Below, in pieces: positions 27,163-36,392 of a DNA stretch of 64,000 bases. How positions within the stretch are numbered: the stretch's first letter is position 1; each line of letters starts with the position of its first letter. The translations under genes were made by a program, and so were the position numbers. The notes under the pieces are model-generated. The model saw nothing but the letters and a program-made list of their open reading frames with translations, did no database searches and was not told the origin of the DNA. Source of the DNA: Ancylomarina sp. 16SWW S1-10-2 (GTDB lineage Bacteria; Bacteroidota; Bacteroidia; Bacteroidales; Marinifilaceae); NCBI RefSeq assembly GCF_009669305.1, contig NZ_SADB01000010.1, positions 1-64,000 of the forward strand, written 5' to 3'.

Positions 27163-28266
27163 ATGAAAAGAACTGCATTCACTAGTTTTCATGAAGGATT
27201 AGGCGCTAAAATGGCAGAATTTGCTGGTTATAATATGCCTATTGAATATACTGGTATTAAGGATGAACATATGTGTGTTCGCGAGAAATTAGGTGTATTT
27301 GATGTTTCTCACATGGGGGAGTTTTGGGTAAAAGGACCAAAAGCCTTTAGCTTTGTTCAAAAATTAACCACTAATGATGTGGCAGTTTTAACTGATGGAA
27401 AGATTCAGTATTCATGTCTTCCTAATGGGAAACATGGTATTGTGGACGATTTGTTAGTTTATCGTATCGATTCTGAAACCTATTTATTGGTTGTAAATGC
27501 AGCTAATATTGATAAGGATTGGGCTTGGTGTACTAAGCATGCTAAAGAAATGGGCTTAGAGATAGGTAAAGAACTTTATAATGCTTCTGACGAAATTTGT
27601 CAGTTAGCCGTTCAAGGTCCTTTAGCTCTTAAAGCAATGCAAAAACTTATTGATGTTCCTGTTGAAGATATGGAATATTATACTTTCAAAAGTGTGAATA
27701 TGGCTGGTATTGAGAACGTTATTTTCTCAACTACAGGTTACACTGGTTCAGGAGGATGTGAAATTTATGTTGCTAATGAAGATGGAGAAAAACTTTTGAA
27801 TGCTGTAATGGAAGCAGGTAAAGAGTTTGGTATTCAGCCTATTGGTTTAGCTGCTCGTGATACCTTACGTCTTGAAGTTGGATTTTGTTTATATGGTAAC
27901 GATATTGATGACGATCATACTCCAATTGAAGCCGGTTTGGGTTGGATTACTAAATTTGTTGACGGTAACGACTTTATCGATAGAGAGTTTTTTGAGAAGC
28001 AAAAAGCTGATAAACCTAAGCGTCGTTTAAAAGGTTTTGAATTGATCGATCGTGGTATTCCTCGTCATGGTTACAAAATAGAAGATGCTGATGGTAACGA
28101 AATAGGTGAAGTAACTTCAGGAACTAGTGCTCCAGCTCTTGGAAAATCTATTGGTATGGGTTACGTAAAAGAAGGTTTCTATAAGGTTGGTACTGAGATT
28201 TATATCCGTGTAAGAAAGAAAGCAATTAAAGCAAAAATTGTAAAAATTCCTTTTTATAAGGCTTAA
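27163..28266 (+). CDS. gcvT: glycine cleavage system aminomethyltransferase (T protein)
   Basis: 367 residues, the usual size. The start [29 protein letters not shown] and the blocks [29 protein letters not shown] and [22 protein letters not shown] are typical of GcvT, with the folate-binding and catalytic aspartate strand in between. It takes the aminomethyl group from GcvH and gives 5,10-methylene-THF plus ammonia. gcvH and gcvP are not in the window, so the system is split. Serine biosynthesis genes follow, metabolically linked through glycine/serine exchange, but a terminator separates them. Confidence 0.96.
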   Translation: MKRTAFTSFHEGLGAKMAEFAGYNMPIEYTGIKDEHMCVREKLGVFDVSHMGEFWVKGPKAFSFVQKLTTNDVAVLTDGKIQYSCLPNGKHGIVDDLLVYRIDSETYLLVVNAANIDKDWAWCTKHAKEMGLEIGKELYNASDEICQLAVQGPLALKAMQKLIDVPVEDMEYYTFKSVNMAGIENVIFSTTGYTGSGGCEIYVANEDGEKLLNAVMEAGKEFGIQPIGLAARDTLRLEVGFCLYGNDIDDDHTPIEAGLGWITKFVDGNDFIDREFFEKQKADKPKRRLKGFELIDRGIPRHGYKIEDADGNEIGEVTSGTSAPALGKSIGMGYVKEGFYKVGTEIYIRVRKKAIKAKIVKIPFYKA

Positions 28267-28590
28267 ACATATTTGATTATTGACTGGGTTTGCAATTCCA
28301 TGGTTTTGCGATAGTTGTAATCATTAATTTTATTGTAAAAGTAGGTTTGTGAAGTATCGCAAACCTGCTTTTTTTGTTTGTTCAAGTTATATGTCAAAAA
28401 ATAATTTTTAATTATAAATCATTGCCTTTTTAACTGTAAGATATTTAGATGTATAAGTAATGAATATAAGCTTTTATAATTTTTGTTGATAAACATGTAA
28501 AAAATGATTTTTGCTTTCGTTATTCTTCATTTTTATTTGCAAATTTGCAAGAGAATAAGCAAACATTAACATTTTTTAAAAACATTGAAA
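28267..28590. other. 324-base region between gcvT and serC
   Basis: Contains the gcvT terminator at 28340-28375. Downstream it is AT-rich; a near-consensus -7 box TTTATTTG (one mismatch) at about 28545 preceded by TTG is a weak candidate for the serC promoter. Confidence 0.4.
28340..28375 (+). terminator. terminator of gcvT
   Basis: AGTAGGTTTG / CAAACCTGCT, a 10-bp stem with one wobble and a 10-base loop, followed by seven T. Confidence 0.85.
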
Positions 28591-29667
28591 ATGAAAGTAC
28601 ATAATTTTTCTGCAGGACCCTCAATCCTTCCTGATGTAACAGTAGAAAATACTGCTGCTGCTATTAAGAATTTTGCCGGAACAACTCTTTCTTTAATGGA
28701 AGTATCTCACCGTAGCAAAGAATTTGTTGCAGTAATGGATGAAGCTATTGCTTTGTTTAAAGAAATATTAGATATCCCTACAGGATATTCAGTTCTATTT
28801 TTAGGTGGTGGAGCTTCTACTCAGTTCTGCATGATTCCTTACAATTTCATGAATAAGAAAGCGGCTTACTTAAATACGGGTGCTTGGGCAAACAAAGCAC
28901 AAAAAGAAGCTAAGCTTTTTGGCGAAGTTGTTGAAGTTGCTTCTTCTAAAGAAACAGTTTACAACTATCTTCCAAAAGGATATGAAATTCCTGCTGATGT
29001 AGATTATTTTCATATTACTACAAATAATACCATTTATGGTACTGAGATAAAATACGATATGGACGTGAATGTTCCTCTTATCGCAGATATGTCATCTGAT
29101 ATTTTTTCTCGTCCAGTTGATGTATCTAAATATGCATTAATTTATGGTGGAGCTCAAAAAAATCTAGCACCAGCTGGTGTTACTTTTGTAATCGTTAAAG
29201 ATGAATTATTGGGTAAAGTAGATCGTCAGATCCCTACTATGTTAGATTATAGAACACACATTAAAGGTGTTTCTATGTTTAATACACCTCCAGTAGTTCC
29301 TGTATTTGCTGCTCTTCAAACTTTGAGATGGATCAAAGAACAAGGTGGAGTTACTGCTATGCAGAAAATGAACGAAGAAAAAGCTGCGGTTCTTTACAAT
29401 GAAATTGACCGTAACCCTATGTTCAAAGGTACTATTATCAACAAAGAAGATCGTTCTATAATGAACATCTGTTTTGTAATGACTGATGAGTACAAAGAAT
29501 TAGAAAAAGATTTCTTAGAATTTGCTACCTCAAAAGGTATGTCTGGAATTAAAGGTCACCGTTCAGTTGGTGGTTTCCGTGCTTCTACTTACAATGCTTT
29601 ACCAAAATCATCTGTTCAAGCATTAGTAGATTGTATGAAAGAATTCGAAACACTACACGTCAAGTAA
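28591..29667 (+). CDS. serC: phosphoserine aminotransferase
   Basis: I start at ATG 28591 ([14 protein letters not shown]); a TTG two codons before is less likely. 358 residues, class V aminotransferase fold. Conserved [18 protein letters not shown], and the PLP-lysine in [12 protein letters not shown]. It converts 3-phosphohydroxypyruvate and glutamate to phosphoserine and 2-oxoglutarate. serA follows after about 150 bases on the same strand, giving the first two steps of serine synthesis together; a hairpin and a palindromic element in between may tune expression. Confidence 0.96.
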   Translation: MKVHNFSAGPSILPDVTVENTAAAIKNFAGTTLSLMEVSHRSKEFVAVMDEAIALFKEILDIPTGYSVLFLGGGASTQFCMIPYNFMNKKAAYLNTGAWANKAQKEAKLFGEVVEVASSKETVYNYLPKGYEIPADVDYFHITTNNTIYGTEIKYDMDVNVPLIADMSSDIFSRPVDVSKYALIYGGAQKNLAPAGVTFVIVKDELLGKVDRQIPTMLDYRTHIKGVSMFNTPPVVPVFAALQTLRWIKEQGGVTAMQKMNEEKAAVLYNEIDRNPMFKGTIINKEDRSIMNICFVMTDEYKELEKDFLEFATSKGMSGIKGHRSVGGFRASTYNALPKSSVQALVDCMKEFETLHVK

Positions 29668-29681
29668 TTACCTGATTATAT

Positions 29682-29711
29682 AGATTTGAGAATGGCAACA
29701 TCCTCAAATCT
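29682..29711 (+). terminator. possible terminator or attenuator after serC
   Basis: A perfect 9-bp stem AGATTTGAG / CTCAAATCT with a 12-base loop, followed by TTATTTTG. The weak T-run suggests partial termination between serC and serA. Confidence 0.45.
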
Positions 29712-29720
29712 TTATTTTGA

Positions 29721-29786
29721 GTCATTAAAGCATGAGGAACGACTAAAGGGATCCGAAAGGATAACTTCGATTTGGCTGGCAATGAC
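29721..29786. repeat. palindromic REP-like element between serC and serA
   Basis: A 66-base element bounded by GTCATT and AATGAC, with inner hairpin ATCC-GAAA-GGAT (GNRA tetraloop) and the words GAGGAACGA and TTCG. It resembles the dispersed palindromes with GAGGAACGAAGTGA and GCAATGAC seen between genes in many bacteria. Copy number in the genome cannot be seen here. Confidence 0.5.
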
Positions 29787-29816
29787 ATTTTATTTTTAAC
29801 GTTTAAAATTAATAAA

Positions 29817-30740
29817 ATGACTAAAGTTTTAATTGCAACCACTAAACCTTTTGCTCCCGCTGCTGTAAATGCAATTCGCGAAGTAGTTGAAGGTGCAGGT
29901 TATGAACTAGCTTTGCTAGAATCATACACAGATCAGGCTGACTTAATTGCAGCTGTTGCTGATGTTGATGGAATGATTATTCGTTCTGATAAAGCAACTC
30001 GTGAGGTACTTGAAGCAGCTAAAAAGCTAAAGGTAATTGTTCGTGCAGGTGCTGGATACGATAATATCGATCTTGAAGCTTGTACCGAAAAAGGTATTGT
30101 GGCTATGAATACGCCTGGTCAAAATTCAAATGCTGTAGCTGAGCTTGCATTAGGAATGATGGTTTTTCTTGCTCGTAACGGTTATAACGGAAAAGCTGGA
30201 GTTGAGTTAAGAGGTAAGAGTCTTGGTATTCACGCTTATGGTAACGTAGGAAAACACGTTGCGACTATTGCTAAAGGTTTTGGAATGATAGTTTATGCAT
30301 TCGATCCTTTTGTTGCAAAAGAAGCTATTGAAGCTGATGGTGTTAAGGCTGTAGATACAGTAGAAGAGCTATATAGCACTTGTCACTATGTGTCTTTGCA
30401 TATTCCTGCTAACGATAAAACTAAAAAATCAATTAATTACGATTTGTTGAACAGAATGCCTGAGGGTGGTATCCTTGTTAATACAGCTCGTAAAGAAGTA
30501 ATTGACGAAGAAGGTATGTTGAAATTGATGGCAGATCGTAAGGATTTTGCTTATATCTCAGATATTGCACCTGACTGTAAAGATGAATTTGCTGCTAAAT
30601 TTGAAGGCCGCTTTTTCTTTACGCCTAAGAAAATGGGAGCACAAACTGCCGAAGCAAATATTAACGCTGGTATTGCCGGTGCTAATCAAATAGTAAACCT
30701 TATTGAAAAGGGAGACGAAACATTTAGAGTAAATAAATAG
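29817..30740 (+). CDS. serA: D-3-phosphoglycerate dehydrogenase (short form, Lys variant)
   Basis: ATG at 29817 gives MTKVLIATTKPFAPAAV, the conserved start; an upstream TTG lies inside the palindromic element. 307 residues, with no ACT or ASB regulatory domain. NAD-binding loop GIHAYGNVG (138-145), substrate Arg225 in NTARKEV, and the sugar-phosphate site around GAGYDNID. The usual catalytic His of TPHxGA is Lys271 here (TPKKMGA). That variant is known from a lineage including Bacteroides and Entamoeba PGDH, so it should be active. It oxidises 3-phosphoglycerate, the first step of serine synthesis. It sits with serC and DUF1015. Confidence 0.92.
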   Translation: MTKVLIATTKPFAPAAVNAIREVVEGAGYELALLESYTDQADLIAAVADVDGMIIRSDKATREVLEAAKKLKVIVRAGAGYDNIDLEACTEKGIVAMNTPGQNSNAVAELALGMMVFLARNGYNGKAGVELRGKSLGIHAYGNVGKHVATIAKGFGMIVYAFDPFVAKEAIEADGVKAVDTVEELYSTCHYVSLHIPANDKTKKSINYDLLNRMPEGGILVNTARKEVIDEEGMLKLMADRKDFAYISDIAPDCKDEFAAKFEGRFFFTPKKMGAQTAEANINAGIAGANQIVNLIEKGDETFRVNK

Positions 30741-30791
30741 GAATTTTTGAGAGTTTGATTTTTGTGATTTTGGATAACAAAATTGTGAATT

Positions 30792-31175
30792 ATGGGAAGT
30801 TTTGATTTTGAAAATTTAAATCTATATCAAAAATCTTTGGAATTTATAAATTTGGTTTATAAACAAACGAATACTTTCCCGAGGGATGAAATTTATGGAT
30901 TAACAAGTCAATATCGACGAGCAGCCAATTCTATAGCTTTGAATTTAGGTGAAGGTTATGGAGAATCTGTCCCATTAAATATACGATATCTGAGAATTTC
31001 AAAAGGTTCAGTTCGAGAGTGTGTCGTGTGTTCTTCAATTGCACTTTCTCAAGGATATATTTCTATAACTGATAACAGAGAGGCTAGAGAACTTCTAATT
31101 GATTTATCGAAAATGGCTTCGGGTTATAAAAAATATCTTGAGAAGAAGTTAGTTGAAATAAAAAACAAAAAATAA
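30792..31175 (+). CDS. four-helix-bundle protein (23S rRNA intervening-sequence protein family)
   Basis: 127 residues, all helical, with the family signature: LNLYQKSLEFINLVYKQTNTFPRDEIYGLTSQ, then RAANSIALNLGEGYG. This is the small bundle first found encoded inside 23S rRNA intervening sequences and now seen as free-standing genes throughout Bacteroidota. The role is unknown; related avd-type proteins assist reverse transcriptases in diversity-generating retroelements, but no RT is nearby. It is placed 51 bases after serA and 100 before DUF1015, as if inserted in a conserved metabolic cluster. Confidence 0.9.
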   Translation: MGSFDFENLNLYQKSLEFINLVYKQTNTFPRDEIYGLTSQYRRAANSIALNLGEGYGESVPLNIRYLRISKGSVRECVVCSSIALSQGYISITDNREARELLIDLSKMASGYKKYLEKKLVEIKNKK

Positions 31176-31233
31176 GTTTTAATACGTCATATCTAACAAA
31201 TCTCAAACTCACAAAAATCGAATTAACAATTTT

Positions 31234-31269
31234 ACAAACACAAACACAAACACAAACACAAACACAAAT
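31234..31269. repeat. hexanucleotide tandem repeat (ACAAAC)n upstream of the DUF1015 gene
   Basis: Five perfect copies of ACAAAC (31234-31263) and a sixth with one change (ACAAAT), ending 8 bases before the ATG at 31278. Such a tract can change length by slippage and would alter the leader just ahead of the start codon. Confidence 0.9.
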
Positions 31270-31277
31270 ACCTTATC

Positions 31278-32528
31278 ATGGCAATTGTAAAACCATTTAG
31301 AGGCTTACGCCCAACAAAAGATATCGCTAAAGATTTAGCATGTTTACCATATGACGTAATGAGTTCTGAAGAAGCTGCACAGATGGCTAAAGGTAAAGAC
31401 TGTTCTTTACTTCACATCACTCGTGCTGAGATCGACTGTCCTGCCGGAACAGACGTTCATTCTAAGACTGTTTACGAAAAATCTGTGTTTAACTTTAAGT
31501 TATGGCAAGAAAGAGGTTGGTTGAAGCAAGATTCAGAAGCTAAATTCTATATCTACGCTCAAACTATGGACGGACGTACTCAGTACGGTATCGTTGCTAA
31601 TGCTTCTTGTCAAGATTACAAGAATGGTGTTATCAAGAAACACGAGCTTACTCGTCCAGACAAAGAGGAAGATCGTATGATCTTAACTCGTTATACTGAG
31701 GCTAATCTTGAGCCAGTATTCTTTTCATATAAAGCTGTTCCAGAGATTGATGCTATTGTAGCTAACATTGTAAAGAACGAAAAGGCTGAGTACGATTTTG
31801 TTGCTGAAGATGGATTCGGTCATCATTTTTGGCCTGTAAACGATGCGGATACGAATAAAGAGTTGGAAAAATTATTTGCAACTAAAGTACCTGCAACTTA
31901 CGTAGCTGATGGACATCATAGAACAGCTGCTGCTGCTCGTATTGGTGATGAGTTTGCTGCTAAGAATCCTAATCATACAGGAAACGAAGAGTATAACTAT
32001 TTTATGGCAGTTCACTTTCCAGATGATCAATTAGCAATTATCGATTACAATCGTGTTGTTAAAGATCTTAACGGATTGACAGAAGTTGAATTACTAGCTA
32101 AATTGGAAGAGACTTTCACCGTAGAGTGTATGGGTAAAGCAATTTACAAGCCAGCTAAACTTCATGAGTTTTCTATGTATTTAGATAACAAATGGTATAA
32201 GTTAAATGCTAAAGCAGGTACTTACGACGATAAGGATCCTATTGGTGTGTTGGACGTAACAATTCTTTCGAGCCATGTATTGGATAATTTATTGGGAGTG
32301 AAAGATCTTCGTACAACGACTCGTGTTGAGTTTATAGGTGGTATTCGTGGATTAGGTGAGTTGAAAAAACGTGTTGATAGCGGTAACATGAAAGTTGCTT
32401 TTGCTTTATACGCAGTTTCTATGCAACAGCTTATTGATATTGCTGATACAGGTAATATTATGCCTCCTAAAACAACTTGGTTTGAGCCTAAATTACGTTC
32501 AGGATTATTGATTCACAAATTGGACTAA
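31278..32528 (+). CDS. DUF1015-family protein
   Basis: 416 residues. Diagnostic blocks: AIVKPFRGLRPTKDIAKDLACLPYDVMSSEEA at the N-terminus, YVADGHHRTAAAARIGDE in the middle and MPPKTTWFEPKLRSGLLIHKL at the end. The central GHHR motif resembles the ParB/Srx nucleotide-binding fold, which suggests a kinase-like or nucleotide-dependent activity. Serine kinases of the ParB-like fold are known, and DUF1015 is often beside serA/serC, so a role in serine metabolism is a fair inference but not shown. It has its own terminator. Confidence 0.9.
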   Translation: MAIVKPFRGLRPTKDIAKDLACLPYDVMSSEEAAQMAKGKDCSLLHITRAEIDCPAGTDVHSKTVYEKSVFNFKLWQERGWLKQDSEAKFYIYAQTMDGRTQYGIVANASCQDYKNGVIKKHELTRPDKEEDRMILTRYTEANLEPVFFSYKAVPEIDAIVANIVKNEKAEYDFVAEDGFGHHFWPVNDADTNKELEKLFATKVPATYVADGHHRTAAAARIGDEFAAKNPNHTGNEEYNYFMAVHFPDDQLAIIDYNRVVKDLNGLTEVELLAKLEETFTVECMGKAIYKPAKLHEFSMYLDNKWYKLNAKAGTYDDKDPIGVLDVTILSSHVLDNLLGVKDLRTTTRVEFIGGIRGLGELKKRVDSGNMKVAFALYAVSMQQLIDIADTGNIMPPKTTWFEPKLRSGLLIHKLD

Positions 32529-32555
32529 TACCAATTTTATCATATATTTTTAGAA

Positions 32556-32584
32556 GGGAATGCCGTTAGGTATTCCCTTTTTTT
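32556..32584 (+). terminator. terminator of the serC-serA-DUF1015 cluster
   Basis: GGGAATGCC, loop GTTA, GGTATTCCC (one wobble), then seven T. Confidence 0.9.
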
Positions 32585-32664
32585 ATGTAATAATTTTATG
32601 TGTTAAGATCATTTTTTTAATAAAATAGTTTAAATTGATGTTTCAATTAAACTTAAGATTAAAG

Positions 32665-33891
32665 ATGTCGGAATTTATAAATAACAACCAAGCTAGAATT
32701 GATTCTCTTTACGATTTTTGTTATCGATTAACTATTGGTGAAAAAGGATCGGACCTCATTAAAGCGCATCAAGCTGCAATAAACGATTTAACAGCAAATG
32801 ATATTATCATTGTAGTACATCGATTGGTAGAAGCCGATTTGCCAATGGATGATTTAAAAATTGGAATCAATAAAGCATTAAATGCATTCCATAAGCAAAT
32901 TATGAATCTCGAGCCTATTTTTTTACCAGAGAATCATTTTTTAGCTTACTTGAAAAAAGAAAATAGAGAGCTCGAAAGGCGACTACAAAATTTAAAATCT
33001 TGGGTTAAGGATTTTAATAGTCCAAATCTTGATAGCATAAAAGCAGCTGAACATCTTAGAGTTGGAATAGAAGACCTAATGCAAATGGAAAAGCATTATG
33101 TCCGTAAGGAAAATATACTATTCCCATACTTTGAAAAAGAATACCCAAAATACAAATGCCTTGGCGTTATGTGGTCTATTCATGATGATATTAGAAGAAC
33201 TAAAAAGGCTTTAATGTTGGCACTTTTAGAAGTCGATTTAGATAAGAAGCATATTAATAAATTATTAGGCGACTTATTCTTCGATATGTATACCATCATT
33301 TTTAGAGAAGAATATTTATTATTTCCCGTTGTTTTAAATGCTGTAAACAAAGAAGTTTGGTCTGATATGATTCACCAAAGTGAGGAGATTGGATATGCCT
33401 ATATCGAAGCCCCAAAAGTAGAGGAGTTGGTAAAGCATGTCAAAACTGAAACACTTGATACCGATTATTTAAACGAACATAAATTAGAGAATACACTGCT
33501 TAATTTCGATACCGGATTAATGACCTTGAAGCAAGCTATTCTTTTGTTGAATAATTTGCCTGTGGATATTACGATGATTGATGAGAACGATAAGGTTTGT
33601 TTCTTTTCTAATCCCAAAGATAGATTTTTCCCAAGATCAAAAGCAATTATCGGACGTACGGTACAGAATTGTCATCCACCAGAGAGTGTACATATTGTTG
33701 AGGAATTGGTCCAAGCATTTAAGGATGGGAGTAAGGATAGTGAGCCTTTTTGGATAGAAATGAAAGGTAGTTTTATTCTCATTCAATACTTTGCATTAAG
33801 AGATGAACAAGGTGTTTACAAAGGTTGTATCGAGGTGAGTCAAGATCTTACCGATATACGTAAGTTAAGCGGTGAAAAACGATTAATGTAG
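32665..33891 (+). CDS. DUF438 / hemerythrin-like / PAS protein
   Basis: I prefer ATG 32665 (MSEFINNNQARIDSLYDF); ATG 32638 is possible. Domains: DUF438 (about 10-75), a hemerythrin-like HHE four-helix bundle (about 85-240, with HLRVG, KHYVRKENILFPYFEKE, SIHDDIRR and EEYLLFPVV), and a C-terminal PAS domain (about 275-400, LLNNLPVDITMIDENDKVCFFSN through DLTDIRKL). No output domain follows. Proteins of this layout occur in anaerobes and are thought to bind iron and possibly sense or detoxify NO or oxygen. No operon partner is obvious; a membrane protein gene follows after 86 bases. Confidence 0.88.
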   Translation: MSEFINNNQARIDSLYDFCYRLTIGEKGSDLIKAHQAAINDLTANDIIIVVHRLVEADLPMDDLKIGINKALNAFHKQIMNLEPIFLPENHFLAYLKKENRELERRLQNLKSWVKDFNSPNLDSIKAAEHLRVGIEDLMQMEKHYVRKENILFPYFEKEYPKYKCLGVMWSIHDDIRRTKKALMLALLEVDLDKKHINKLLGDLFFDMYTIIFREEYLLFPVVLNAVNKEVWSDMIHQSEEIGYAYIEAPKVEELVKHVKTETLDTDYLNEHKLENTLLNFDTGLMTLKQAILLLNNLPVDITMIDENDKVCFFSNPKDRFFPRSKAIIGRTVQNCHPPESVHIVEELVQAFKDGSKDSEPFWIEMKGSFILIQYFALRDEQGVYKGCIEVSQDLTDIRKLSGEKRLM

Positions 33892-33977
33892 TTAAGATAA
33901 AAGTTTGGAAATAAGATGGATCGTGTGTTTCATCTTATTTCATTATAATCATAAATCCAAGATTTAAAGACTCATTC

Positions 33978-34700
33978 ATGAAATTTGATTATAGTAAAGA
34001 GGATATGATTCTCAAAGTTTATCCATCTGCGGGTGCATGTTTTGAGGAAGCCTTTTCATTATTGAAGAAGCATTTTTGGATGTTGGTTCTAATTGTCTTT
34101 GTAGGAGGAGTTATAGATAGTCCTATGTGGTTTGTGAAACATATTCAACAGAATTCAGATAGTTTTAGTTTTACTTCTAGTGTTTTGCAATTAACTCGAA
34201 CTATTTATTATTTCGCTGTTGCATCTGTGTTTTCATATGGAGTAGCTTACGTGTTTACAAAAGTTGCTAGAAAAAAAGATTTTGTGTTCGAGGAAACATT
34301 CTCTGGTTTTAAAACCTACTCAAGAGCTATTCTAAGTAATCTATTGGTGGTCTTAATTGTTGTTCTAGGTTTCGTTTTATTCATAATTCCGGGTGTTTTT
34401 CTTATTTGTCGTCTAGTTTTTGTTCCATATCTAATAATGGATAAAAAACACGGTGTTGTTGAGTCTCTTAAGTTAAGCTTTCAGATGACTAAAGGTTATT
34501 TCTGGACCATCTTTGGTATGGGCATACTATCCTTTGTGATGATCTTACTTGGCCTTGTTTTATTTGGATTTGGTATTTTACTTTCCCTAGTTTTGATCAA
34601 TGCAGCTTTTGCAGTTCTCTATAGTGCTTGTGAGGATTTGCATTATAAAGAGGCTTGTGAGATCGTTGGTTTAGTAGCTGAAGATAGAGAAGAATTGTAG
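33978..34700 (+). CDS. polytopic inner-membrane protein of unknown function
   Basis: 240 residues with about five or six hydrophobic segments (near 33-50, 75-95, 118-145, 170-195, 195-220). Layout resembles the glycerophosphodiester-phosphodiesterase membrane-domain or DUF975-like families: the block LFIIPGVFLICRLVFVPYLIMDKKHGVVESLKLSFQMTKGYFW is characteristic of that superfamily. No catalytic domain is attached. Function unknown. Confidence 0.7.
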   Translation: MKFDYSKEDMILKVYPSAGACFEEAFSLLKKHFWMLVLIVFVGGVIDSPMWFVKHIQQNSDSFSFTSSVLQLTRTIYYFAVASVFSYGVAYVFTKVARKKDFVFEETFSGFKTYSRAILSNLLVVLIVVLGFVLFIIPGVFLICRLVFVPYLIMDKKHGVVESLKLSFQMTKGYFWTIFGMGILSFVMILLGLVLFGFGILLSLVLINAAFAVLYSACEDLHYKEACEIVGLVAEDREEL

Positions 34701-34777
34701 ATAGTTTTTTTTATTAAATTTTTTTTTTGATGGTTGTTATTTGTATTCAATTCTATACCACTATTAGTATGGTCATT

Positions 34778-35383
34778 TTACACAAATTGAAGAATTAGAG
34801 GAACTATGATTGGAACGAGTATTGTTAATACAATGCCACTAAAAACAGCTATAATAGCATATTCTTTACCAGAGTATTGAACAATTATAGGCATGGTTGT
34901 ATCCATAGCTGTAGCACCACCGGATGCTATGCCAGCGAGTTTACCAAAATATTTCACAAATAATGGTGTTGCTAATAGGGTGAGGATTTCTCGAATAATA
35001 TTTGATATTAAGGCAATTACCCCTAATGTTTCGCTATGGAATTCGGTAATAATAACCGATGATAGACTGTAGTAACCAAAACCAGCACCCACTGCCATCG
35101 CTTCACCAAAGTTGATGTTCGATAGTAGAACAGATACTGCCGAAACGCCTATTAAAGAGCCTACAATTACGGATAAGGGGACAAGTATGATTTTAATATT
35201 AACCTCTTTAATGACTTTCCAAGAATCACGATCGGTACCTATTCCAATACCGACTAAAAACATGAGCAGATAAAGTGCGTAGATACTAAAGTCGCCTTCT
35301 AATAATGAGTTTGGTAAAAATTGAGTTAGCCCTAGAATTAAACCTAAAACGAAGAAACTGAGAATGATTAAGCTACCTTTCAT
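34778..35383 (-). CDS. LysO-family lysine exporter, C-terminal part as a separate ORF
   Basis: 201 residues with about six membrane helices. It corresponds to the C-terminal two-thirds of E. coli LysO (YbjE, about 299 residues), including LLMFLVGIGIGTDRDSW and FGYYSLSSVIITEFHSETLG. It lies 55 bases after a 97-residue ORF matching the N-terminal third; together they total 298 residues. The pair probably forms one transporter exporting lysine or its toxic analogues. Whether the split is natural in the lineage or recent cannot be told from one genome, though I know two-ORF LysO in other Bacteroidota. Confidence 0.82.
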   Translation of the reverse strand: MKGSLIILSFFVLGLILGLTQFLPNSLLEGDFSIYALYLLMFLVGIGIGTDRDSWKVIKEVNIKIILVPLSVIVGSLIGVSAVSVLLSNINFGEAMAVGAGFGYYSLSSVIITEFHSETLGVIALISNIIREILTLLATPLFVKYFGKLAGIASGGATAMDTTMPIIVQYSGKEYAIIAVFSGIVLTILVPIIVPLILQFV

Positions 35384-35438
35384 AGAGAATAGATGTGGAA
35401 GTATAGAATTTTGTTCGGGTATTTAGTAGGTGTTAAGT

Positions 35439-35732
35439 TTAATCAACTTTTTTAGTCTGAAAGAAGAATTTGTAGGTAAACCAAGCACAAATTAAAGAAC
35501 CAAGAACAGCTCCAAAACTTAGTATTAATGCTTGTATTCCAATCGTAGGTAGGTTGTTAATTATCTTATCATTGGTGCCAACACCTATTCCCAGAAGAAA
35601 AAGTAGAAGGAAGATAGAGAATGATGTTAATGCGCCTACGATTTTAATAATTTTGGGTCTATTCCCAATAAATAGGCCAATACCCAGTCCTAAAATCATA
35701 ATAGCTAGTACAATGATAATATCTTGAAACAT
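35439..35732 (-). CDS. LysO-family transporter, N-terminal part as a separate ORF
   Basis: ATG at 35732 gives MFQDIIIVLAIMILGLGIGLFIGN, a normal membrane-protein start; an upstream TTG is less likely. 97 residues, three membrane helices, with FLLLFLLGIGVGTNDKI, a motif repeated in the C-terminal partner (LLMFLVGIGIGTDRDS). That internal repeat shows the two halves share an ancestral motif. Same strand, 55-base gap to the partner. Confidence 0.8.
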   Translation of the reverse strand: MFQDIIIVLAIMILGLGIGLFIGNRPKIIKIVGALTSFSIFLLLFLLGIGVGTNDKIINNLPTIGIQALILSFGAVLGSLICAWFTYKFFFQTKKVD

Positions 35733-36392
35733 ATTTAGTTGGTTTTGGTTCTTAAAGAATATGAATAAATCTTTTGGTAAAGTAAACAAATATTGAATTA
35801 GCTAAGTAACGAAGGGGGCATATTTGTTGTAAATATTTTAAGATCTTGATCGTTTAATTTAGTCGTTGCAACTTATACATAATCAAAATTTCAAGTTTGA
35901 ACTTTCAACAAAATTCTTCTTTAATAAAAGTTGTTGATGTTAATTTTTGCTTTTGTAATGGGTTTTGATGATTACATCAAAGATTGGTAATATGATTAAA
36001 GGGGTAGTCGGACACGGTTTCTTTTTTCCTATCATATGGCAATCTAATGGTGTTAAGATAGGTGAAAAAGAATCATCCTATTTTTCAATAATTTTAAAAT
36101 TAAAGAGAAAACAGTGATAGAATTAATGTTTTGAAATTGATGAATTGTCGCTGTCAATGTGCTTGAATATCTTGCTGTAGTTGAATTTGATCTTATTTAG
36201 AATAAATTTAAATGAACTTGATCTTATAGTTTAGATAGTTCAGAAGGGAAACGTTTTCGAAGCCTGTTTTATGCAAGTTATTATTTTTGGAATTGTTAAA
36301 TTTAGTTAATGCATGTGTTTTTTCTGTAGAATATTTTTTTTACATTCGCCCTACTTCAATATATTAATCGACTAAGAAGAGAAGAAGCTTAA
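35733..36392. other. 660-base divergent intergenic region
   Basis: Separates the lysO pair (left) from the sigma gene (right). It should hold promoters for both. I see a 41-codon frame at 35992-36117 without recognisable features, an inverted repeat CCTATC/GATAGG around 36028-36061, and a near-consensus -7 box TACATTCG at about 36343-36350. Nothing else stands out. Confidence 0.5.

Noticed and set aside
35992-36117. A 41-codon open frame on the plus strand in the lysO-sigma gap
   Set aside because: No recognisable motif, signal peptide or neighbour support; too short to call.
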